From positions 80,162 to 144,161 of the forward strand of contig KV918960.1 in assembly GCA_002049455.2 (NCBI GenBank): a stretch of 64,000 bases of DNA. The letters are read 5' to 3'. This stretch comes from Porphyra umbilicalis (lineage: Eukaryota > Rhodophyta > Bangiophyceae > Bangiales > Bangiaceae). Below are positions 36,701 to 47,355 of this stretch, piece by piece. Each line of letters starts with the position of its first letter. Position 1 is the stretch's first letter. The position numbers and the translations under genes are program-made. The notes under the pieces are model-generated. The model searched no databases and was not told the origin of the DNA. It saw only the letters and a list, made by a program, of their open reading frames with translations.

Positions 36701-38535
36701 CCGTGTAGGTGGTTCGCGCAGTGATGATGTAGGAGTAGAGTTTGTCGAGCAGCGCACGCGTAAACACGAGCCACCGACGCTGCTTGTCCCGCCGCCGCAG
36801 GTTGAAGAGGCCGTCCGAACTGCCGTCGTACTCCACATGCCGCTTGCAATCCTCCCCGTCACACACCCAGCGCCCGACGAGCATCTTCAAGTCAAGAGCA
36901 ATGCACAACACGACAAAGCCAATCAGCCACAGACAAGAAGCAAAGGAGCAAACGGTCAGAAGGGAACAAAGAGTCGGCAAGCACCCCTTGTGCACGAACA
37001 TCAACAGCACGAGTGAAACGGTTTACACATGCAAGGGAAGAGTGCAGCGACCAACACACCTCAATAGCAGGCGCGCTGGGATGATGCGTGTGTAGAACCG
37101 CGGGCTCCTTGATGATGGTATGCCGCTCCTCCCGCAAGCGCCCGCAGCTGCCGCAATACCGCTCCACAGGTACAAAGGTGGGAGGGTACATCAACCCGAG
37201 CTCGACGAAGCGGTGCATACTGCTGCTGATCACGTCCACGTCGCACGCCCGTGTGCCGCCGACATTGGAGCACCGCCCCGCGAAAATCCCGCGCCAGTCG
37301 GCCGTTCGTGCCCACATGTCCCCGGACTTGAACTCACCGAGGCAGGGCAACAGGTTGCGGCGGACACGCGCGGCCACGGTTGCCTCAGCCGCGTCGCTGC
37401 CCGCACGATCCGTGTCGCCCGGCTCCGACTCGATGCCAAAGTCCTCATCGGCAGGCCCACGGGGCACCGAGGAGCCATCGACGGGGGCGGGGGGCTTGGT
37501 CTTAATGATCTTGGCAGCGGGATCTTTGGCAGCGTCTGAGGCGTCCATTGCCCGGCGCTCGGCGTTGTAGGGACGCGCCAAAACAACGTGGCCGCACCGC
37601 GCGCGAAACCGGCGGCAGCTCGGGGCAATGCAGGTCGCCACATTACCCGCGGTGAACGACACCAGCGAGAACACGGATCGGTATAAGACCACCCAAAACC
37701 GCATCGGCCCGTACTGCTGCCGGCACACGAAGTTGGCGGGTGCTGCACCCAGGTGCATCCGGTGCCAAAACTTGGAGAGCGGGATGCCATCACGTGTCAA
37801 ACATGCCCTCAATGCGGTCGTGTGCTTGCAGACGCAGCTCCGAGATGAAGCGGAGAGGAACAACGCGTTTTGCGTGCCCGCAAAGCAAGAGCAAAGGATG
37901 CCCCCACGGTGGGAGGTCCAAAGGACGGCGACGTCCGACTTGCCGCTGCCGACGCGCAGCAGGATCGCCCGCGACCGCGACTCGGGGTCCCCGACCATCA
38001 CGGCGCTGACCGTGCTGGCGCGCCTGCCAATGGGCGTCGACGACGGCAGCCCACAAGCTCGCCTCACACAGGCGCTCAAGGCCTCCATCATGCGCGAGTC
38101 CAAAGCGGGTGCAGGAGCACGACGCGACGAGGCACGACGCGGTGCCGCACCAGCTGAAGACAGGACGTCGTCGACACCACCGCCATCGTCCTCGCAGTCC
38201 GCCCCTTATGCAGGTCCATGAGCCAGCGGCCGCCGGCGCTTGTCGCCCCGCGTGCGGCTGTGCGCCGCGCCAGCGCCCACTTGGGCTGTCGCCAGAGGTG
38301 TGGCCCGCACCGCCGGCCGTCGACAGCCGCGGGCGCGCACGCGGGCGTTCCATGTCGGGTCCACAGGCCGAGACTCCGTGCCGGCACCGCTCACGGTTGC
38401 CGGGGAGCCGAGAGTGCCTGATGGCAACAATGCCAGCCGGTCCATAAGACCGGACAGGGCGGCCGGATCCCCCAGGAACGGAGACACCACAGGAGGGTGA
38501 AAGCGCCGCTTCCGCGGCGGCCCCTCGTCAGCCAT
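33759..38535 (-). pseudogene. KDZ-type transposase fused to a C-terminal Ulp1-like SUMO protease
   Basis: About 1532 codons from the ATG at 38535 (G at -3 and +4; PPRKRRFHPP may be a nuclear signal). One in-frame TAA lies at 38206-38208 and one intron at 36885-37059. N-terminal Cys/His clusters (CSC...CVCKH about residues 214-240; CIAPSC...CGHV) resemble the cysteine clusters attached to KDZ transposases. After the intron come WVCDGEDCKRHVEYDGSSDG, CPVCGPNPEFVVIDG (probable first catalytic Asp about 606), GVFNVVCPHVITLGF and KVIFYDVACKL (second Asp about 1040), the HMGXB3/KDZ pattern. The C-terminal 230 residues are a C48 (Ulp1/SENP) peptidase: NLHWVLVVID (His about 1399), YYDSMHG (Asp), LPRQSDGGSCGVF (Gln, Cys about 1471), all catalytic residues present. 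The TAA may be a recent nonsense change; the rest of the frame is clean. The gene ends in TAG. Confidence 0.82.
36885..37059 (-). other. intron in the KDZ transposase gene, 175 bp
   Basis: Donor GAG/GTGTGT at 37060/37059 and acceptor TTGAAG/ATG at 36885/36884 on the minus strand. Splicing joins ...APAIE to MLVGRWVCDG in frame and skips the in-frame stop at the end of the upstream ORF. It matches the expected W-x-C...YDG...DGLFN block. Confidence 0.7.
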
Positions 38536-38852
38536 GTCGGAAAATCGTGAACCACACCATCACCAGCAGAAGCCTCCAAGAGGGTCTCCAAAACGGCGAT
38601 AGCAACAAACGCCAAAATAGGGAAAGGGGGGGGGGTACAAGAACGAAGGGGGCGGTCGCGGACGCGCAAGGGATGGGAGCGACGGCCGTACCGAGGGGGA
38701 ACGGCCCACGACAGAACGATCGGCGCAAAAGGGACGGTGTCGACGACGGTGGTCACCGGAAACGCGGTCCGTCGGGCAGACAGCCCACACACAGACACGA
38801 CAGAGCAGCGTACAGTGTAACCAACAGACAGTCATGCAAACGATCGCTCACA

Positions 38853-39485
38853 GGCCAAAACAAGTGCGTGCTGGGGGTGCCCCAAAGGGGCCACAAACGG
38901 CTGTGAATGTTTCCCGTGATTTCATTGGTCGGGTGGCGGACGCGCGCGGGCGACGCGGACCGCAAGGAATGGCGGCACCATTTGCGGGCCCCCCAGCGCC
39001 GCAGTGAGCCCCCCAGGAGATACGGAACCGCGTACCGGCCAAAACAGGTGCGTGCTGGGGGTGCCCCAAAGGGGCCACAAACGGCTGTGAATGTTTCCCG
39101 TGATTTCATTGGTCGGGTTGCGGACGGGCGCGGGCGACGCGGACCGCAAGGAATGGCGGCACCAATGGCGGGCCCCCCAGCGCCGCAGCGAGCCCCCCAG
39201 GAGAAACGGAACCGCGTACCGGCCAAAACAGGTGCGTGCTGGGGGTGCCCCAAAGGGGCCACAAACGGCTGTGAATGTTTTCCGTGATTTCATTGGTCGG
39301 GTGGCGGACCGAGGCGGGCGGTGACGACCGCAAAAAATGGGGGCGCGGGTGGCGGGCCCCCCAGCACCGCAATCCAGCCCCCGACAGATTCGAATTCTCC
39401 CACCTGCCGAAAAAGGTGCGTGCTGGGGGTGCTCCACAGTGGCCACAATCGCGCGTCGATGTTTGCGGCGTTGTCATTGGTTGTT
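38853..39485. repeat. tandem array, about 3.5 copies of a 183-185 bp unit, upstream of the transposase
   Basis: Units start near 38853, 39036, 39221 and 39406, each with (A)GTGCGTGCTGGGGGTGC and, about 75 bp later, a TTCATTGGTCGG or TCATTGGTTG box (CCAAT reversed). The first three are nearly identical; the fourth is partial and diverged. Lying upstream of the minus-strand start at 38535, the CCAAT boxes could serve its promoter. Confidence 0.85.
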
Positions 39486-39871
39486 CGTCCCAGTTTTTTT
39501 GGCAGCTCACCCTTCGTGGTTTTTTGGGATCTCGGGGACCCGTTCTTGTGGGACCGATACAGTATCGTTCGTGTCTGAACGGTCCCGCCATGGGCCTGTT
39601 TCGCCCAGACATCTGTTCGACAAGAGTAGCCTCGTTCCCCTCTCAGCATGCTCTGGGGCATTGACATGACGAGTGTCGGCCTGATCAGGCGCCTGACGCG
39701 GCCTTCCTTTAGTGTCTGTAGCCCCCCCATCGGATCTGTGTCGGTGCGGGGTGCTGGTGTCTGGCACGTATCCGGTACCAGGCCCCCGCCCAGGCGTGTT
39801 GATAGGGGTCTCGGCAGGTCGGCACCACAGCGCCCGGCCTGTGAATGCTTCGATCTGATTGGCGCATTTTG

Positions 39872-39910
39872 TTTCACGCGGGCCGTTCACGCGAATGTGG
39901 CGTGAAAGCT
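39872..39910 (-). repeat. right terminal inverted repeat
   Basis: Ends ...GGCGTGAAAGCT. On the minus strand it starts AGCTTTCACGCCACATTCGC and aligns with 25340-25378. Confidence 0.7.
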
Positions 39911-40363
39911 GATGCGCCCGTTTCCTTAACGGACTGCCGGGTTGTTTTGTCTGAACTGGCCACTGACCTGTACACGCCGCTCTGCTTTTGGCTCTGTTTC
40001 TGCACCTCATTCTGTGCTATGGTGTTTACCGTACGTTCCTGTACTTTTTCTGTCTACATCTGTCTGCTCTTCTTGTGCCTTGCCTTTTCTTTGCAGGGGG
40101 GGGAAGCGGGCGGGGGCTCGGGGCGTTCGTGCCGCTCGCTTCACCGGCTCATGTTAATTTCCACTTGCTCGATTGCACTTGACTGTAGGTTCACATGGCA
40201 GCACTAATAAATACCATTCAAATCAACTACTATAAGCAACAGTGTCAGAGGACACTGAGAACCAATCAGGTGTGTGCTTACAGTGAAGTCAGGAGCGTTG
40301 TGAGCCAACCAAAGTGCCATCAGATCAAGCTTTTTTCCTGGATCCTTGACGACGGGAGGGCCC
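39911..40363. other. no supported gene; AT-richer spacer
   Basis: Contains a pyrimidine-rich tract ending TTTCTTTGCAG near 40096, which resembles a splice acceptor, followed by a G run. No flanking exon could be recognised. Confidence 0.35.
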
Positions 40364-40480
40364 CCGCGACCGGAATACGGCGGGTCAACTTGGAGCCTAC
40401 AGACGGAAATATTTCTCCTGTGAGTGTCAGATCGGCGCTGTTCAAAGTGGCTGGATATCCAGGAAATATTTCCCGTAGGG
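40364..40480 (-). repeat. 117-bp terminal module, copy A
   Basis: Begins CCGCGACCGGAATACGGCGG and ends at its inner edge with GGATATCCAGGAAATATTTC then CCGTAGGG. It is an inverted match, roughly three quarters identical, of 53201-53307. Confidence 0.8.
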
Positions 40481-41275
40481 CACGCCGACAAGGGAGATGC
40501 GGGGCTTTCCTCTGGCGCGAAGGAAGGGGGTGCGCGTGGAGACGGGGTGGGGGGGGGGTCGAAGCCCCCCGCGGTCGCCCCGCTGGTTCGCCGTCCACTC
40601 GCGTGGTCTGCGTGGCGGAGACTGCGCAAGGGCGATTGTACGGGGCTCCCGTGGTGGCCGCCCTGTGGTGTGGGTGAGAAAGGGGTGGAAAACGGACAAG
40701 GACGCTGGTTTGGTGTGGCAAGATAGTGGCGTAGGCATAGGTGGCATTGTGTACGAGCAGCGTTGCCTCTGGTCAGAGCACCCGCAGAAGATGCACGTGA
40801 CGCTCTTGTCAATCTTTCGTCGTGTGAAAACGGTTTTGTCGTTTCGCAAGTCCAGGGTGTTTTCGTGAACGCGCTTTCAGCATATATTTATCGAAAGACA
40901 GCTCGGATAGATCTTCCTTTTTGTCAGCCACGCGTTCGAGCGTTCCCGTTGGTCCAACAGGGGCAACCAGCAGCGTTGCGGACGCGGCCCGCCGTCCGTC
41001 GACTGGTGTGCCGCGTCAGCGTGGGCCCGCTGGGTACACGGCTGTGCCTGCGCAGCGGTCCCCGCAGTTCCCACTCTACGTCTGGGCCCGTTCGGGAACC
41101 GGCTTCATCACCCTCCACTCGGCGGTCGTGACCGCCGCCGCCCCCTTTCCTCGACGGCCCCCGTCGTCCTCTTGCCTGGGCCACGATGATACCAAGTAGT
41201 GCGCCGCTATTTCCGCAGCAGTGCTGGCGGGTGTAGCCGTCCCCGGGTGGTGCGGGTTGCGACGCGGCGTCGTGA

Positions 41276-41962
41276 GTGCGGGGGATGCAGCAGGGAGGGA
41301 CTTCAACGCCGCCATGTCGGCACCGGCGGCGGTGCGACAGGCGGCTGACGGCTTCCGGCGGTGGAGGCGGGAGACACGACAGCGGTGATGGCGTTCGCCG
41401 CCGCGACCACGTTGGTGTGGTGCGGGCGCGCTTTGGCTGGCCTCCGGGGCTGTCGGCGCCCCCCCTCCCTTGCCGCCACCCCCGGTTGACACGGGGAGTA
41501 CCCCCGTTGCTGCCGCGGGTGCCGCCGCTGCCGCTGCCACTGCCGCTGCCACCTCGCCGTTGGCGGCCGGCTGTGGTCAACCACTCGCACCGCCGACGAG
41601 GCGGCCGCTGCTCGCCACCGCTGCGGATGTGGTTGCTGAGGCCGCAAAACAGCCGACGGCAAGATGGAAGTGTACAGGTGTCCGCGGCAGAGCTGCTGGG
41701 AGAGGATACCGCGGCGTTTTGCGCTCCATGGTTGTGGGCGCCGCGTGGTTGCCGCTTGTGGCCGACACGTGGGGCGTTGGCGTCGTCAGCAGTGGGGATG
41801 CACCCCCCCCACCGGTGGGGGGGGCGGGAGGTGCATACCGTCGCTGCCCCAGAGATTCTGTCTGCGGCTTTGGGCGTCGTCTCCGCCGTCGCTGCGATGT
41901 TTTGCTACTACTTGTGCGCGCGCGGCCTTGCGTGGGTACAGATGTGTGTGTTTGTGTTTTAG
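41276..41962 (+). other. coding-like region, unresolved
   Basis: GC-rich, Ala/Pro/Arg-biased frames. One frame ends with a hydrophobic run (AALGVVSAVAAMFCYYLCARG) that could span a membrane. A TTTGTGTTTTAG acceptor-like site follows near 41962. No family is recognised and the frame is uncertain; it could equally be non-coding GC-rich DNA. Confidence 0.2.
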
Positions 41963-42285
41963 CTCATTAGAAGGGAACGTGTGGATGGGGTTGTGCGTGC
42001 GATGCATGGGATGACCGTGGATGCTTCTTCTTCCACCCTTCCATCATCCATATTACCCGAACCTGCTCCTTGCGCTTCGCGCTTTCATTTATGTGGGCGG
42101 CACCTCCCCGCCCGTCGTACGCGGACATCCAGTTCCCAGTCCTAAACATCAGCGGGTGGTGGAGCAGCTCGAAACCGAGATGCTCGACCCACTCCCTCCG
42201 CCACCACACCTAGGTGTAGAGGCACCTTTACCTCCACAAAAGGCGTGGTCGGCCACGCCCGCCGACAGCGGCACAATGCGGGTGG

Positions 42286-45200
42286 TCACGCGGCCACAAC
42301 GTAGTCGCTAACGCCAAGTCGAGGATAGTTGACGGCGCCTGCGACGGGTGGTTGCTCAACCTCGCGCTCCAGCTGGACCACTAGGGTGACGAGAGAGGCT
42401 TCAGTCTCGTCCTACCACTTCCACTCGCGCCCAAAGGCATGGAGATCACGGGCTCTCTTCAACGCCTCTGCCCAATGCTCGCAACCTTGAAGGGCAACCA
42501 CCATCCTCCACGTGGTATTAGCCCACAACTGCGGGGTCGCCTCCCGCGTCCGCACCTCGAGTGCGCGCCGGTAGCACGCCACCGCCTCCTCCCAGTTGGC
42601 CACCTTGTCGCCGAACACCCGCTCCGCGTACGCCGTGCCCATAGAGAACTGCACCGTGGCCCATTGCTGCGCATCATCCTCTCGCGTCATAATCTCGAGG
42701 GCGTCCCGGTAGCATGCTAACGCCTCCTCCATGGTTGCCGCCGCGTCGCCGCTGGTCCGCCGCCTGAGCGCGAAGGCCAGATTGACCTGCGTCGTTAACC
42801 ACTCCACCGGCGCTGTCTCCCGCGTCCAGACCTCGAGTATGAGCCAATAGCACGCCACCGCCTCTTCCACGTTCGCCGCCTGGTCGCCGTCCGCCCACTG
42901 CATACATGTCCTGGCCATGCTGTACACCGTCTCGGCCCAGGAATTCGGCGTCGACTCCCGCGTCCACACTTCGAGTGCGCGGCGAAAACATGCTTTCGTC
43001 AGCTCCATCTTGCCCGCGTTGTCCTCTTTGCCGCTGCCCACCTGCGACCTGTAAGCATGGGCCAGGCAGACCTGCATCGAGGCCCAGCGCAGCGGCGCCG
43101 TCTCCCGCGTCCACACATCGAGTGCGCGCCGGTGGCAAGCCACCGCCTCCTCCAGGTTTGCCGCCTCGTCGCCGTCCACCACCTGCGCATACGCCATGCC
43201 CATGCGTTTCTGCGTCTCTGCCCAGGCACTCGGCGCCGTCTCCCGCGTCCACACCTCGAGTGCGCAGCGGTAGCACGCCAACATCTCCTCCTTGTTGGCT
43301 TGTTTGACGACCTTGTCGCCGCCCATCCGCAGCTCATAAGTTTCGGCCAGCTCGAGCTGCGTGGTGGCCCACTTGTGTGGCATTGCCTCCATCGTCCACA
43401 CTCTGAGGACGTGCCGGAAGCATGCCGCCGCCTCCTTCAAGTTGGCCGCCTTGTCGCCGTGAACCCGCTCCGAGTACGCCAACCCTAGACAATGCTGGGT
43501 CCGCGCCCACAGATGCGGTACTTCGTCTTGAGTCCGCACCTCAAGGGCGCGGCGGAAACACGCCACCGCCTCTTCCAAGTTGGCTGCCTTGTCGCCGTCC
43601 ATCCGCTCAGCGTACGCCATTCCCATCTTTTGCTGCGTCAATGCCCATTGCAGCGGCATCGTCTCACGCGTCCACACCTCGAGGGCACACCGGTAGCACG
43701 CCATCGCGTCCTCCATGTTTGCAGCCTTGTCGCCATCAACCCGCCCAGCGTAGGCCGCGCCCATGTCCAGGTTTGTGTCGGCCCATTGCAGCGGCGCGCC
43801 GTCCCGCGTGCGCACGTCGAGAGCGCGCCGGAAATGCGCCAATGCCTCCTCCAAGTTTGCCGCCTCGTCGCCGCCTTCCCGAATCGTGTACGCCGCACCC
43901 AAACAGTGCTGGGTCTCTGCCCAGGCGAGCGTCTCCTGCGTCCGCACCTCCAGCGCGTACTTGTAACAGCGAACTGCGTTCTGGAAGTTGGCCTCCTTGT
44001 CGCCATTGACCCGATACGAATACAGGTTGCCTAGGTCGTTCTGCATCTCGGCCCATAGTAACGGCGCCGCGGCTTGCGGCACCTCATCCAAGCCTCGCCG
44101 CAGCAGGATGGAGGCAGCCTCCTGGTTTGCTGCCGTCTTGCACCCCTTGAGATGGAGGAAGGCCATGGCCAGACCCTAATGGGCGGCACCAAGCAGCACC
44201 GGGGAGTCGTGCACCGAGTGATCTGTGTCATCAACGATAGCTTGTAGCGACGTCAGCACGAGCCCCACGTCAGCTTGGTGCCCGGCGAGTGACCCCGTCC
44301 GCACACGAGCAGCGTACCACTCATCAGTGACCAAAGAGGCCAGCGCAAGGACGTCCTCACTTGCCGCCGCATGCCGCGCCACGTTGTTGTACCAGTAGCC
44401 TTCGTCAGCTGTAGCCCAAAAACAGTAGCCTAGCCACCCATGCGTGTCCATGTCGTCTGCGGGACAATCCCTGGCAAACTCATCCACCAACCGCTGATGG
44501 GCGGCAGCGAGGTTCTCATCCAACAAGCTGTGGGCATAGCCACAGACGACCGGATGAATGACGACACCCGCTAGGTACCCGTCAGCGACCTCTTGATGAA
44601 TGAGCCCGGCCCGCACGATAGCATCCACGAGCCGAAGAACGCCAGGGTCCGCCTCGCTGCTGTCACTACGCCATCGCGCGAGTGAAGGGCTACTGCCCTC
44701 AGTCGAACCACCGACGACGCCCAGTTGAGGTCGCCATAGGTGATAGAGCACGTTCACACCAATATGCTCGTTGGCGGGCAAGATGCCAACTGCTGCAAAC
44801 GCCCTGCGGCACTCGTCGTCAGGAAGTAGCGCTCGACTCTTGTCTAGCGTCGCTCGCACGGACCGCATCGGGTTCAGGTCTGTCAAAGGACGTTGAAAGG
44901 AGGAGTCCGTCCATTGCTGCTCCAGCGCCGCCACTACCGGCCGCCACATTCCGCAGCGGGCCGAGAGAAGGGACGCGACGATGCTCACAGACTGAACATG
45001 GCACTGCGTCAGGTCGAGCACCTGCCGTACCCACGTGGCCTCCTCCTCCGCCGAGAAAATGAGCTTGTTCTTGGTTAGCTGCTTGCCGATAGCTCTTGCC
45101 AGCAGTGTTCGAGCATCGTCTTGTGGCCAGGAGCTGATTGCCAATCGCATTGCGCCCGTCACCAAAGCGACGACCGATTCGGACCGCGTGGTGAACAACA

Positions 45201-47355
45201 CCGGCGTGGCCCGCGACACGACCAGCAGAAGCTGTCTCAGCATGCCAACCTGATCATAGCGCACGTCGTCGATGATAACGAGCCATTTCGACGCATCCGC
45301 CATCAAGGACGCCTGCACATCCGAAGCAGCGAGCGCTACAAAGTCCTTGCGCCCCGTCAGCCGCAGACAGCGTTTGGTTGCGGCCTCTCCACAAAAGTGG
45401 TACACCAACGCCAATACAGCAGTGGCGACTGTCTCGGAGGTAGACGTGTCGTTGAGCTGCACCCAAAGCGTGCCCTGCGGGAACAGTGTCCGCACCCGCG
45501 CACACGCTGCCACCTCTGCACAAGCAGTCGACTTGCCACAACCACCAATGCCATGGACGCCGACCCGAGGGGCCTCGGTGGCTTCTCCACGCGCGTAGCC
45601 CTCAAGCATTGACATGATGGCGTGCTCGACACGGCCATGCTTCTGGACGCCTGCCACGTGATCCCCGCCCAGAACGGGGGGCCGCCAGCCCACCTCGTAC
45701 ATAGACAGGTCCGGTTCCACAGGGAGGCTCCCCGCCAGGTTCCGCCCCAGCTCGCACACCCGCTTCATCAATCCGTCCACGCCGTTCTCCACTCGGTCAA
45801 CCGCACGGCCAACCGCACTGTGTACGTTCGAGTTGATCTGCATGTCGCGGACGTCCTTGAGCTGCTGCTCCCACCCTTGCACGAGAGCGTCCGCCATCAT
45901 GTCCTTGACAGGCGTCATGAAGAAGGAAGCTTCCACCTGCTCCAGAACAGTCTCAACTTCAGCCATCAACAAGCACAACTGCTCGATGTAGGCAGAGCCA
46001 AACTCGGTCGGGTCCGTTCGCAGTTGTTCAAAGATGCGACAGAGCACGTCAAAAGCGATGGCCTCGCACCTCTCAACCGCGTCCTTGCGCCGAGCGGCAT
46101 GACCGTCGGCTAACACCGCAAGAGCCCCGACCTGCACGACGAGGAGAGACAGGCGTAGCACAGGTCCGACAACCGGCACGCAAGTCACTTGGTCAGCTGC
46201 GTCGGCCGCTTTGCCGATGGCGCTCGCACCTGTCAGCCCCACAGAGGCCGACGGCGCCAGCCAGTGCTGCGCATTGAGCACAAAATGCCGTCCGCGGCGC
46301 CCTAGTACCCTTGATGCGATGCCCAGCTGGTCGTCCGCGGTCTCCGGGAGCGGTGGTAACACCGACATCAGCAGCTCATGCACCGCCGTCGCGTCATTCC
46401 ATCCGCTCAAGCTGGCGCACACTAGCGCCTCCCACGGGGTCAGAAGAGATCCCCCGCCAGTCACCCAGGATGTGCAGATGGCCGCCGACGGCGCCTCGAG
46501 CAGCAGTTGCACGTCCAACAGGTCTTGACCGCTGGAAATGGAGTTGCGCTCCTTGCCATTCAAAAACAGCAAGCGGTTGGTATGGAGCCCACCAACGGCT
46601 GCGCCTTCCTCCTCGCTCGCCGCCCGCAGGGCACCAGCTCCCCGCTCCAAGACAATGCACGACGGGCCAGCCGCGCGGAAGGCATCAACCGTCGTCGGCA
46701 CCCCGCGCCGGGAACTGCCCCACAGCACGTAGACGTTGCGGCCAAGGCACGCGTACACCTTGGAGCCAGGCACAACCTCGCGATTGGGGTGCACACATGA
46801 CACCACCCGAAACGTAGTCAGCGAGTACCCCCTCCCCGGCACTTGGTCACGCCCGTCGGTGTGTTCCCAACTCGCCACGCACGTGATCTTGTCAGTGGCA
46901 TCATAGCCCCCGTGGGTGTCATCATCCCGGCGACTTAGACCTTGAGGCGATGCGGCCGTAGCATCGCTCGTGCGAAAGGCATTGCCACTCCCAGCGGCAC
47001 GGTAAACGGTCACAGGCGACGGCAAATGCTGCCCGCCAGTACTGCCAGGAGCGCGACCGCCATCAGGAGACGACAGGTGTTCGGTACCGCCGCCAGCCAC
47101 GAGAGGAAGGCCTCCCTCAGTGCTGTCACCACGACTAGCACCCACGGCTGCTGATGACAATGGATTAGCAGGAAGACTGGGTAACGACGAACCCACCGAT
47201 TCATGCACACCATGGTTGCTTCGCATACGGGTACGCGGCTTGCCGTCGTCGGCCGCCGTTGACAACTCAGCCGAAGCCGTCGCCACCGCCGGCGAAGAGA
47301 CCCGAGCACGCTCACCACGGCTCCGGCCGAAGCAGGTCCACCATGAGCCAGCCAT
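42286..47355 (-). CDS. NLR-like receptor: four-helix bundle (inferred), NB-ARC, 12 TPR-like units; frame crossed by two UAG codons
   Basis: Start chosen at the ATG at 47355 (MAGSWWTCFG, G at -3 and +4); the frame upstream opens only with GTG at 47727. Residues 1-385 have no known domain. Residues about 390-525 begin CVPVVGPVLRLSLLVVQVG and run as amphipathic helices, resembling the MLKL/HeLo-like four-helix bundle of death effectors (inferred from pattern). NB-ARC follows: Walker A GIGGCGKST (about 602-610), Walker B KWLVIIDD (about 690-697), sensor TPVLFTTRS (717-725). After a winged-helix-like stretch come 12 units of 49-54 residues (x-W-A-x-T-Q...A-Y...GD.AAN.EEA.ACYRRALEVRTRE), a TPR type common in bacteria and protists. 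TAG codons at 44176-44178 and 42412-42414 interrupt the frame, which then reads 41 more plausible residues to TGA at 42286-42288. STAND ATPases of this design sense ligands through the repeats and oligomerise. Family call is strong; whether the gene is functional is open. Confidence 0.8.

Larger units (their letters stand above)
25340..39910 (-). mobile_element. large KDZ-type DNA transposon with Pif1 helicase and Ulp1 protease genes (candidate)
   Basis: Inverted repeats of about 39 bp (25340-25378 and 39872-39910, both starting AGCTTTCACGC from the outside) enclose 14.6 kb. Inside lie an unrecognised 752-aa ORF (+), a Pif1 helicase (-), a long gene-poor stretch, and a KDZ-type transposase with a C-terminal Ulp1 domain (-), preceded by a tandem repeat array. 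The first two genes converge with 18 bp between stops. TGCGCC occurs just outside both ends (25330-25335, 39913-39918), a possible imperfect target duplication. KDZ elements are known to be large and to carry SUMO-protease domains; a Pif1 helicase cargo is unusual. Element unity is inferred from the inverted ends. Confidence 0.6.

Noticed and set aside
42021-42311. plus-strand ORF and its minus-strand counterpart (41967-42209) downstream of the NLR-like gene
   Set aside because: The minus frame has a protein-like look but no start, splice site or family; too little to call.
42286-47355. UAG reassigned to an amino acid
   Set aside because: Considered because of two in-frame TAGs, but the Pif1 and transposase frames end at TAG and other decayed genes here contain TAA and TGA too, so ordinary decay or local readthrough is more likely. 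Kept only as a question.
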